The position numbers were made by a program, and so were the translations under genes. A stretch of 64,000 bases of DNA from assembly GCF_032452875.1 (NCBI RefSeq), contig NW_026893634.1, forward strand, positions 434,001 through 498,000, read 5' to 3'. Positions 52,801 to 63,974 of this stretch are shown piece after piece. Within the stretch, counting starts at the first letter, position 1. The number at the start of each line of letters is the position of its first letter. This stretch comes from Bos javanicus. Its lineage: Eukaryota; Chordata; Mammalia; Artiodactyla; Bovidae. The notes beneath the pieces are model-generated. The model did not search any database and was not told where the DNA came from. It worked only from the letters and a program-made list of their open reading frames with translations.

Positions 52801-53763
52801 GCCACGTGATCAGTGCATGATCAGTCACGTGATCAGTGCATGATCATCCACGTGATCAGTGCATGATCAGTCATGTGATCAGTGCATGATATAGACGTGA
52901 TCAGTGCATGATCAGTCACGTGATCAGTGCATGATAGCCACGTGATCAGTGCATGATCAGTCACCTGATGGGTGTATGATCATTCACGTGACCAGTACAT
53001 GGTAGCTACATGATCATTGCATGATCAGCCACGTGATAGTGCATGATAGCCACGTGATCAGTGCATGATCAGTCACGTGATCAGTGCATGATCAGTCACG
53101 TGACCAGTACATGGTAGCTGCGTGATCATGCATGATCAGCCACGTGATCAGTGCATGATAGCCACGTGATCAGTGCATGATCAGTCACGTGATCAGTGCA
53201 TGATCAGTCACGTGATCAGTGCATGATCAGCCACGTGATCAGTGCATGATCAGGCACGTGATCAGTGCATGTCCAGCCACGTGATCAGTGCATGATAGCC
53301 ACGTGATCAGTGCATGATCAGTCACGTGATCAGTGCATGATCAGTCACGTGATCAGTGCATGATCAGCCACGTGATCAGTGCATGATCAGCCACGTGATC
53401 AGTGCATGATCAGTTACGTGATCAGTGCATGATCAGCCACGTGATCAGTGCATGATAGCCACGTGATCAGTGCATGATCAGCCACGTGATCAGTGCATGA
53501 TCAGTCACGTGATCAGTGCATGATCAGTCACGTGATCAGTGCATGATCAGCCACGTGATCAGTGCATGTGAGTCATGTATCAGTGCATGATAGCACGTGA
53601 TCAGTGCATGATCAGTCCCGTGATCAGTGCATGATCAGCCACGTGATCAGTGCATGATCAGCCACGTGATCAGTGCATGATCAGTCACGTGATCAGTGCA
53701 TGATCATCACGTGATCAGTGTATGATCAGCCACGTGAACAGTGCATGCTCAGTCACGTGATCA

Positions 53764-54002
53764 GGGCCTGCTGAGCTGCGTGATTACTGTCTGCTCATCT
53801 GCTTGACAATTGCCAGCTGAGCTGCACGATTCCTGCCTGTCATCTGCTTGACAATTGCCAGCTGTGCTGCGTAATTCCTGCCTGCTCAGCTGCTTGATTA
53901 TTGCCAGCTGAGCAGCATTTCTCAGAGCTGAGTTCCATGATTATTGCCTGCTGACTGATTCGTGCCTACTCAGCTCTTTGTTCATTGCCTCCAGAGGCAC
54001 AT
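53764..54002 (+). repeat. Block 26, subtype E, class II (239 bp)
   Basis: It carries the E 3 bp deletion (GAGCAGCATTTCTCAG), the 4 bp deletion giving GACTGATTCG, the class II tail (GACACCAAAC, GATAAGCC), and the E landmark GCATGTGAGTCATG 200 bp upstream. Several E substitutions are replaced by class I bases: GATTCGTGCC instead of GATTCCTGCC, and ATTATTGCC instead of ATTATAGCC. Confidence 0.9.
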
Positions 54003-56382
54003 GATCAGTGTATGACACCAAACATGATCAGCACATGATCAGTCACATGATCAGTGCATGATAAGCCACGTGATCAGTGCATGATCAGTCATGTGATCAG
54101 TGCATGATCAGTCATGTGATCAGTGCATGGTAGCTGCGTGATCAGTGCATGATCAGCCACGTGATCAGTGCATGATCAGTCACGTGATCAGTGCATGATC
54201 AGTCACGTGATCAGTGCATGATCAGTCACGTGATCAGTGCATGATCAGTCACGTGATCAGTGCATGATCAGTCACGTGACCAGTGCATGGTAGCTACGTG
54301 ATCATTGCATGATCAGCCACGTGATCAGTGCATGATAGCCACGTGATCAGTGCATGATAGCCACGTGATCAGTGCATGATCAGTCACGTGATACGTGTGT
54401 GATCAGCCACGTGATCAGTGCATGATATCCACGTGATCAGTGCATGATAGCCACGTGATCAGTGCATGATTCACGTGATCAGTGCATGATCAGTCACGTG
54501 ATAGTGTGTGATCAGCCACGTGATCAGTGCATGATCAGCCACGTGATCAGTGCATGATCAATTACGTGATCAGTGCATGATCAGTCACGTGATCAGTGCA
54601 TGATAGCTACGTGATCAGTGCATGATCAGCCACGTGATCAGTGCATGATAGCCACGTGATCAGTGCATGATCAGCCACGTGATCAGTGCATGATCAGCCA
54701 CGTGATCAGTGCATGATCAGTCACGTGATCATGTGTGATCAGCCACGTGATCAGTGCATGATGAGCCACGTGATCAGTGCATGATCAATTACGTGATCAG
54801 TGCATGATCAGTCACGTGACAGTACATGGTTGCTACGTGATCAGTGCATGATCAGCCACGTGATCAGTGCATGATAGCCACGTGATCAGTGCATGATCAG
54901 TCACGTGATCAGTGCATGATCAGTCACGTGATCAGTGCATGATCAGCCGTGATCAGTGCATGATCAGTCACGTGATCAGTATATGGTAGCTACGTGATCA
55001 TTGCATGACAGCCACGTGATCAGTGCATGATAGCCACGTGATCAGTGCATGATCAGTTACGTGATCAGTGTATGATCAGCCACGTGATCAGTGCATGAGT
55101 GCCACGTGATCAGTGCATGATAGTCACGTGACAGTGTGTGATCAGCCACGTGATCAGTGCATGATCAGCCACGTGATCAGTGCATGATAGCCACGTGATC
55201 AGTGCATGATCAGTTACGTGATCAGTGCATGATCAGTCACGTGATCAGTGCATGGTAGCTACGTGATCAGTGCATGATCAGCCACGTGATCAGTGCATGA
55301 TAGCCACGTGATCAGTGCATGATCAGTCACATGATCAGTGTATGATCATCCACGTGATCAGTGCATGATCAGTCACTGATCAGTGCATGATATAGACGTG
55401 ATCAGTGCATGATCAGTCACGTGATCAGTGCATGATCAGCCACGTGATCAGTGCATGATCAGCCACGTGATCAGTGCATGATAGCCAGTGATCAGTGCAT
55501 GATCAGTCACGTGATCAGTGCATGATCAGCCACGTGATCAGTGCATGATAGCCACGTGATCAGTGCATGATCAGTCACGTGATCAGTGCATGATCAGTCA
55601 CGTGATCAGTGCATGATCAGCCACGTGATCAGTGCATGATCAGCCACGTGATCAGTGCATGATCAGTCACGTGATCAGTGCATGATCAGTCACGTGATCA
55701 GTGCATGATCAGTCACGTGATCAGTGCATGATCAGCCACGTGATCAGTGCATGATAGCCACGTGATCAGTGCATGATCAGTCACGTGATCAGTGCATGAT
55801 CAGTCACGTGATCAGTGCATGATCAGCCACGTGATCAGTGCATGATCAGCCACGTGATCAGTGCATGATCAGCCACGTGATCAGTGCATGATCAGCCACG
55901 TGATCAGTGCATGATCAGTCACGTGATCAGTGCATGATCAGTCACGTGATCAGTGCATGATCATTTACGTGATCAGTGCATGATCAGTCACGTGACCAGT
56001 ATATGGTAGCTACGTGATCATTGCATGACAGCCACGTGAGCAGTGCATGATAGCCACGTGATCAGTGCATGATGAGTTACGTGAGCAGAGTATGATCAGC
56101 CACGTGATCAGTGCATGAGTGCCACGTGATCAGTGCATGATAGTCACGTGATCAGTGTGTGATCAGCCACGTGATCAGTGCATGATCAGCCACGTGATCA
56201 GTGCATGATCAGTTACGTGATCAGTGTGATGATCAGCCACGTGATCAGTGCATGTCAGACACGTGAACAGTGTATGATCAGCCACGTGATCAGTGCATGA
56301 TATCCAAGTGATCAGTGCATGATCATCACGTGATCAGTGTATGATCAGCCACGTGAACAGTGCATGCTCAGTCACGTGATCA
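54003..56382. repeat. Near-canonical array between E and B blocks
   Basis: It starts with the class II tail. An isolated marker set (CACATGATCAGTG, GATCATCCACG, GATATAGACG) lies at about 55328-55395. About 300 bp near 55500-55960 is nearly uniform. A flank with GTCAGACACGTGAAC and GATATCCAAGTG precedes block 27. Confidence 0.82.
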
Positions 56383-56624
56383 GGGCCTGCTGAGCTGCGT
56401 GATTACTGTCTGCTCATCTGCTTGACAATTGCCAGCTGAGCTGCACGATTCCTGCCTGTCATCTGCTTGACAATTGCCAGCTGTGCTGCGTAATTCCTGC
56501 CTGCTCAGCTGCTTGATTATTGCCAGCTGAGCAGCATGATTCCTCACAGCTGAGTTCCATGATTATTGCCTGCTGACTGTTTCGTGCCTACTCAGCTCTT
56601 TGTTCATTGCCTCCAGAGGCACAT
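56383..56624 (+). repeat. Block 27, subtype B with class I features (242 bp)
   Basis: It has the 242 bp length and 4 bp deletion of B (GACTGTTTCGTGCC) and lies 1,014 bp before a C block, matching B-C. After the block it has GATAGCAAAC as in class I, then the class II GATAAGCC. It lies 2,619 bp after E, close to the E-A distance (2,610), so it may be an A/B recombinant. Confidence 0.82.
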
Positions 56625-57396
56625 GATCAGTGTATGATAGCAAACATGATCAGTGCATGATCAGTCACATGATCAGTGCATGATAAGCCACGTGATCAGT
56701 GCATGATCAGTCATGTGATCAGTGCATGATCAGTCACGTGATCAGTGCATGTAGCTGCGTGATCAGTGCATGATCAGCCACGTGATCAGTGCATGATAGC
56801 CACGTGATCAGTGCATGATCAGTCACGTGATCAGTGCATGATAGTACGTGATCAGTGCATGATCAGCCACGTGATCAGTGCATGATAGCCACGTGATCAG
56901 TGCATGATAGCCACGTGATCAGTGCATGATCAGTCACGTGATCAGTGCATGATCAGTCACGTGATCAGTGCATGATTTCACGTGATCAGTGCATGATCAG
57001 TCACGTGACCAGTATATGGTAGCTACGTGATCATTGCATGATCAGCCACGTGAGCAGTGCATGATAGCCACGTGATCAGTGCATGATCAGTCACGTGATC
57101 AGTGCATGATCAGCCACGTGATCAGTGCATGATGTCACGTGATCAGTGTGTGATCAGCCACGTGATCAGTGCATGATCAGCCACGTGATCAGTGCATGAT
57201 AGCCACGTGATCAGTGCATGATCAGTTACGTGATCAGTGCATGATCAGCCACGTGATCAGTGCATGATCAGACACGTGATCAGTGTATGATCAGCCACGT
57301 GATCAGTGCATGATATCCACGTGATCAGTGCATGATCAGTCACGTGATCAGTGTATGATCAGCCACGTGAACAGTGCATGCTCAGTCACGTGATCA

Positions 57397-57637
57397 GGGC
57401 CTGCTGAGCTGCGTGATTACTGTCTGCTCATCTGCTTGACAATTGCCAGCTGAGCTGCACGATTCCTGCCTGTCATCTGCTTGACAATTGCCAGCTGTGC
57501 TGCGTAATCCTGCCTGCTCAGCTGCTTGATTATTGCCAGCTGAGCAGCATGATTTCTCACAGCTGAGTTCCATGATTATTGCCTGCTGACTGATTCGTGC
57601 CTACTCAGCTCTTTGTTCATTGCCTCCAGAGGCACAT
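57397..57637 (+). repeat. Block 28, subtype C, class II (241 bp)
   Basis: It retains the C-specific 1 bp deletion (GCGTAATCCTGCC) and the 4 bp deletion, but has class I bases at other sites (GATTCGTGCC, TTGCCAGCTG). GATACCAAAC and GATAAGCC follow. The next block is 1,783 bp away, as for C-D. Confidence 0.88.
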
Positions 57638-59179
57638 GATCAGTGTATGATACCAAACATGATCAGCGCATGATCAGTCACATGATCAGTGCATGATAAG
57701 CCACGTGATCAGTGCATGATCAGTCATGTGATCAGTGCATGATCAGTCACGTGATCAGTGCATGGTAGCCACGTGATCAGTGCATGATCAGCCACGTGAT
57801 CAGTGCATGATAGCCACGTGATCAGTGCATGATCAGTCACGTGATCAGTGCATGATCAGCCACGTGATCAGTGCATGATCAGCCACGTGATCAGTGCATG
57901 ATCAGTCACGTGATCAGTGCATGATCAGTCACGTGACAGTACATGGTAGCTACGTGATCATTGCATGATCAGCCACGTGATCAGTGCATGATAGCCACGT
58001 GATCAGTGCATGATCAGTCACGTGATCAGTGCATGATCAGTCACGTGATCAGTGCATGATCAGTCACGTGATCAGTGCATGATCAGTCACGTGACCAGTA
58101 CATGGTAGCTACGTGATCAGTGCATGATCAGCCACGTGATCAGTGCATGATAGCCACGTGATCAGTGCATGATCAGTCACGTGATCAGTGCATGATCAGT
58201 CACGTGATCAGTGCATGATCAGCCACGTGATCAGTGCATGATCAGGCACGTGATCAGTGCATGATCAGCCACGTGATCAGTGCATGATAGCCACGTGATC
58301 AGTGCATGATCAGTCACGTGATCAGTGCATGATCAGCCACGTGATCAGTGCATGATCAGCCACGTGATCAGTGCATGATCAATTACGTGATCAGTGCATG
58401 ATCAGTCACGTGACCAGTACATGGTAGCTACGTGATCATTGCATGATCAGCCACGTGATCAGTGCATGATAGCCACGTGATCAGTGCATGATAGCCACGT
58501 GATCAGTGCATGATCAGTCATGTGATACGTGTGTGATCAGCCACGTGATCAGTGCATGATATCCACGTGATCAGTGCATGACAGCCACGTGATCAGTGCA
58601 TGATAGCCACGTGATCAGTGCATGATCAGTCACGTGATCATGTGTGATCAGCCACGTGATCAGTGCATGATGAGCCACGTGATCAGTGCATGATCAATTA
58701 CGTGATCAGTGCATGATCAGTCACGTGACCAGTACATGGTTGCTACGTGATCGTTGCATGATCAGCCACGTGAGCAGTGCATGATAGCCACGTGATCAGT
58801 GCATGATCAGTCACGTGATCAGTGCATGATCATTTACGTGATCAGTGCATGATCAGTCACGTGACCAGTATATGGTTGCTACGTGATCATTCCATGACAG
58901 CCACGTGATCAGTGCATGATAGCCACGTGATGTGTGCATGAGTTACGTGAGCAGTGCATGATCAGCCACGTGATCAGTGCATGATGCCACGTGATCAGTG
59001 CATGATCAGTTACGTGAGCAGTGTATGATCAGCCACGTGATCAGTGCATGGTCAGACACGTGAACAGTGTATGATCAGCCACGTGATCAGTGCATGATAT
59101 CCAAGTGATCAGTGCATGATCATCACGTGATCAGTGTATGATCAGCCACGTGAACAGTGCATGCTCAGTCACGTGATCT
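57638..59179. repeat. Near-canonical C-to-D spacer
   Basis: It repeats the landmark order of the C-D spacer in the HORs: GATACGTGTGTG at about 58513, GATGAGCCACG, GGTTGCTACGTGATCGTTGC, GATTCCATGAC-type units and GGTCAGACACGTG. Most single-base variants of the older copies are absent. Confidence 0.8.
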
Positions 59180-59425
59180 GGGCCTGCTGAGCTGCGTGAT
59201 TACTGTCTGCTCATCTGCTTGACAATTGCCAGCTGAGCTGCACGATTCCTGCCTGTCATCTGCTTGACAATTGCCAGCTGTGCTGCGTAATTCCTGCCTG
59301 CTCAGCTGCTTGATTATTGCCAGCTGAGCAGCATGATTCCTCACACCTGAGTTCCATGATTATTGCCTGCTGACTGTTTGATTCGTGCCTACTCAGCTCT
59401 TTGTTTATTGCCTCCAGAGGCACAT
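59180..59425 (+). repeat. Block 29, D position, class I (246 bp)
   Basis: It is identical by eye to blocks 20-25 and has the class I tail. It occupies the D slot behind C (block 28). Spurious minus frame 59256-59444. Confidence 0.9.
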
Positions 59426-62400
59426 GATCAGTGTATGATAGCAAACATGATCAGCGCATGATCAGTCACATGATCAGCGCCATTAAGTCACGTGATCACT
59501 ACATGATAGTCATGTGATCAGTCCATGCTCAGTCACGGTATCAGTGCATGATCAGCCACGTGATCAGTGCATGATCTGTCACATGATTAGTGTATGATCA
59601 TCCACGTGATCAGTGCATGGGCAGTCATGTGATCAGTGCATGATATAGACGTGATCAGTGCATGATCAGTCTCGTGATCAGTGCATGATAGCCACGTGAT
59701 CAGTGCATGATCAGTCACCTGATGGGTGTATGATCATTCACGTGACCTGTACATGGTAGCTACATGATCATTGCATGATCAGCCACGTGAGTAGTGCATG
59801 ATAGCCACGTGATCACTGCATGATCAGTCACGTGATCAGTGCATGATCAGTCATGTGACCAGTACATGGGAGCTGCGTGATCATGGCATGATCAGCCACG
59901 TGAGCAGTGCATGATAGCCACGTGATCAGTGCATGATCAGACACGTGATCAGTGCATGATCAGTCACGTGATCAGTGCATGATCAGCCACGTGATCAGTG
60001 CATGATCAGGCACGTGATCAGTGTATGTCAGCCACGTGATCAGTGCATGATAGCCACGTGATCAGTGCATGATCAGTCACGTGATCAGTGCATGATCAGT
60101 CACGTGATCAGTGCATGATCAGCCACGTGATCAGTGCATGATCAGCCACATGATCAGTGCATGATCAGTTACGTGATCAGTGCATGATCAGTCACGTGAC
60201 CAGTACATGTAGCTACGTGATCATTGCATGATCAGCCACGTGATCAGTGCATGATAGCCACGTGATCAGTGCATGATAGCCACGTGATCAGTGCATGATC
60301 AGTCATGTGATACGTGTGTGATCAGCCACGTGATCAGTGCATGATATCCACGTGATCAGTGCATGGCAGTCACGTGATCAGTGCATGAGAGCCACGTGAT
60401 CAGTGCATGATCAGTCACGTGATCATGTGTGATCAGCCACGTGATCAGTGCATGATGAGCCACGTGATCAGTGCATGATCAATTACGTGATCAGTGCATG
60501 ATCAGTCACGTGACCAGTACATGGTTGCTACGTGATCGTGCATGATCAGCCACGTGAGCAGTGCATGATAGCCACGTGATCAGTGCATGATCAGTCACGT
60601 GATCAGTGCATGATCAGTCACGTGATCAGTGCATGATCATTTACGTGATCAGTGCATGATCAGTCACGTGCCAGTATATGGTTGCTACGTGATCATTCCA
60701 TGATCAGCCACGTGAGCAGTGCATGATAGCCACGTGATGTGTGCATGAGTTACGTGAGCAGTGTATGATCAGCCACGTGATCAGTGCATGAGTGCCACGT
60801 GATCAGTGCATGATATGCACGTGACAGGTGTGTGATCAGCCACGTGATCAGTGCATGATCAGCCACGTGATCAGTGCATGATAGCCACGTGATCAGTGCA
60901 TGATCAGTCACGTGATCAGTGCATGATCAGTCACGTGATCAGTGCATGATAGCCACGTGATCAGTGCATGATCAGCCACGTGATCAGTGCATGATCAGTC
61001 ACGTGATCAGTGCATGATCAGTCACGTGATCAGTGTATGATCAGCCACGTGATCAGTGCATGATCAGCCACGTGATCAGTGCATGATCAATTACGTGATC
61101 AGTGCATGATCAGTCACGTGACCAGTGCATGGTAGCTACGTGATCAGTGCATGATCAGCCACGTGATCAGTGCATGATAGCCACGTGATCAGTGCATGAT
61201 AGCCACGTGATCAGTGCATGATCAGTCATGTGATAGTGTGTGATCAGCCACGTGATCAGTGCATGATAGCCACGTGATCAGTGCATGATAGCCACGTGAT
61301 CAGTGCATGATAGCCACGTGATCAGTGCATGATCAGTCACGTGATCATGTGTGATCAGCCACGTGATCAGTGCATGATCAGCCACGTGATCAGTGCATGA
61401 TCAGTCACGTGATCAGTGCATGATCAGTCACGTGATCAGTGCATGGTAGCTACGTGATCAGTGCATGATCAGCCACGTGATCAGTGCATGATAGCCACGT
61501 GATCAGTGCATGATCAGTCACGTGATCAGTGCATGATCAGCCACGTGATCAGTGCATGATCATCCACGTGATCAGTGCATGATCAGCCACGTGATCAGTG
61601 CATGATCAGTCACGTGATCAGTGCATGATCAGTTACGTGATCAGTGCATGATCAGTCACGTGACCAGTACATGGTAGCTACGTGATCATTGCATGATCAG
61701 CCACGTGATCAGTGCATGATAGCCACGTGATCAGTGCATGATCAGTCACGTGATCAGTGCATGATCAGCCACGTGATCAGTGCATGAGTGCCACGTGATC
61801 AGTGCATGATCAGTCACGTGATCAGTGCATGATCAGCCACGTGATCAGTGCATGATCAGCCACGTGATCAGTGCATGATAGCCACGTGATCAGTGCATGA
61901 TCAGTTACGTGATCAGTGCATGATCAGCCACGTGATCAGTGCATGATCAGACGTGATCAGTGCATGATCAGCCACGTGATCAGTGCATGATCAGTCACGT
62001 GATCAGTGCATGATCAGTCACGTGATCAGTGCATGATCAGCCACGTGATCAGTGCATGATCAGCCACGTGATCAGTGCATGATCAGTCACGTGATCAGTG
62101 CATGATCAGTCACGTGATCAGTGCATGATAGCCACGTGATCAGTGCATGATCAGCCACGTGATCAGTGCATGATCAGTCACGTGATCAGTGCATGATCAG
62201 TCACGTGATCAGTGTGTGATCAGCCACGTGATCAGTGCATGATAGCCACGTGATCAGTGCATGATAGCCACGTGATCAGTGCATGATCAGTCACGTGATC
62301 AGTGCATGATCAGCCACGTGATCAGTGCATGATAGCCACGTGATCAGTGCATGATCAGTCACGTGATCAGTGCATGATCAGCCACGTGATCAGTGCATGA

Positions 62401-63732
62401 TCAGCCACGTGATCAGTGCATGATCAGCCACGTGATCAGTGCATGATCAGTCACGTGATCAGTGCATGATCAGTCATGTGATCAGTGCATGATAGCTGCG
62501 TGATCATCGCATGATCAGCCACGTGATCAGTGCATGATAGCCACGTGATCAGTGCATGATCAGTCACGTGATCAGTGCATGATCAGTCACGTGATCAGTG
62601 CATGATCTGTCACGTGATTAGTGTATGATCATCCACGTGATCAGTGCATGATCAGTCATGTGATCAGTGCATGATATAGACGTGATCAGTGCATGATCAG
62701 TCACGTGATCAGTGCATGATAGCCACGTGATCAGTGCATGATCAGTCACCTGATCAGTGTATGATCATTCACGTGACCAGTACATGGTAGCTACATGATC
62801 ATTGCATGATCAGCCACGTGATAGTGCATGATAGCCACGTGATCAGTGCATGATCAGTCACGTGATCAGTGCATGATCAGTCATGTGACCAGTACATGGT
62901 AGCTGCGTGATCATGCATGATCAGCCACGTGATCAGTGCATGATAGCCACGTGATCAGTGCATGATCAGTCACGTGATCAGTGCATGATCAGTCACGTGA
63001 TCAGTGCATGATCAGCCACGTGATCAGTGCATGATCAGCCACGTGATCAGTGCATGATCAGTCACGTGATCAGTGCATGATCAGCCACGTGATCAGTGCA
63101 TGATCAGGCACGTGATCAGTGCATGATCAGCCACGTGATCAGTGCATGATCAGCCACGTGATCAGTGCATGATCAGTCACGTGATCAGTGCATGATCAGC
63201 CACGTGATCAGTGCATGATCAGCCACGTGATCAGTGCATGATCAGCCACGTGATCAGTGCATGATAGCCACGTGATCAGTGCATGATCAGTCACGTGATC
63301 AGTGCATGATCAGTCACGTGATCAGTGCATGATCAGCCACGTGATCAGTGCATGATCAGCCACGTGATCAGTGCATGATCAGCCACGTGATCAGTGCATG
63401 ATCAGCCACGTGATCAGTGCATGATAGCCACGTGATCAGTGCATGATCAGCCACGTGATCAGTGCATGATCAGTCACGTGATCAGTGCATGATCAGTCAC
63501 GTGATCAGTGCATGATCAGCCACGTGATCAGTGCATGTGAGTCACGTGTCAGTGCATGATAGCACGTGATCAGTGCATGATCAGTCCCGTGATCAGTGCA
63601 TGATCAGCCACGTGATCAGTGCATGATCAGCCACGTGATCAGTGCATGATCAGTCACGTGATCAGTGCATGATCATCACGTGATCAGTGTATGATCAGCC
63701 ACGTGAACAGTGCATGCTCAGTCACGTGATCA
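59426..63732. repeat. Longest block-free spacer (D to E position, 4.3 kb)
   Basis: The class I tail is followed by GATATAGACG (about 59641) and CACCTGATGGGTG (about 59718). Landmarks like those of the C-D spacer follow to about 60840, then near-uniform units. A ghost marker set lies at 62604-62900. The E landmark GCATGTGAGTCACG lies at about 63533. No gene is seen. Confidence 0.82.
62604..62900 (+). repeat. Ghost marker set without a block
   Basis: GATCTGTCACG, GATTAGTGTATG, GATCATCCACG, GATATAGACG, CACCTGATCAGTG and GGTAGCTACATG occur in the order found 270-560 bp behind class I blocks. The block and the CCATTAAG tail are missing, and the CACCTGATGGGTG marker has been regularised. Confidence 0.78.
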
Positions 63733-63974
63733 GGGCCTGCTGAGCTGCGTGATTACTGTCTGCTCATCTGCTTGACAATTGCCAGCTGAGCTGCACGATT
63801 CCTGCCTGTCATCTGCTTGACAATTGCCAGCTGTGCTGCGTAATTCCTGCCTGCTCAGCTGCTTGATTATTGCCAGCTGAGCAGCATGATTTCTCACAGC
63901 TGAGTTCCATGATTATAGCCTGCTGACTGATTCGTGCCTACTCAGCTCTTTGTTCATTGCCTCCAGAGGCACAT
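63733..63974 (+). repeat. Block 30, E position, class II (242 bp)
   Basis: The upstream flank is E-type (GCATGTGAGTCACG with CAGTCCCGTG, 200 bp before). The block keeps ATTATAGCC and the 4 bp deletion, but lacks the 3 bp E deletion (it reads GCAGCATGATTTCTC). GATACCAAAC follows, and the window ends 26 bp later, so the tail is truncated. Confidence 0.87.

Larger units (their letters stand above)
50614..53763 (+). repeat. Long unit VI (3,150 bp): block 25, orphan tail, then E
   Basis: Block 25 has its class I tail and markers at about 51078 and 51151. A second tail without a block lies at 52705-52800, with GATATAGACG at about 52891 and CACCTGATGGGTG at about 52961. The implied ghost start is near 52429, 1,815 bp after block 25 and 1,335 bp before the E block; D to E is 1,342 bp in HOR 1 and 2. 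Confidence 0.78.
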
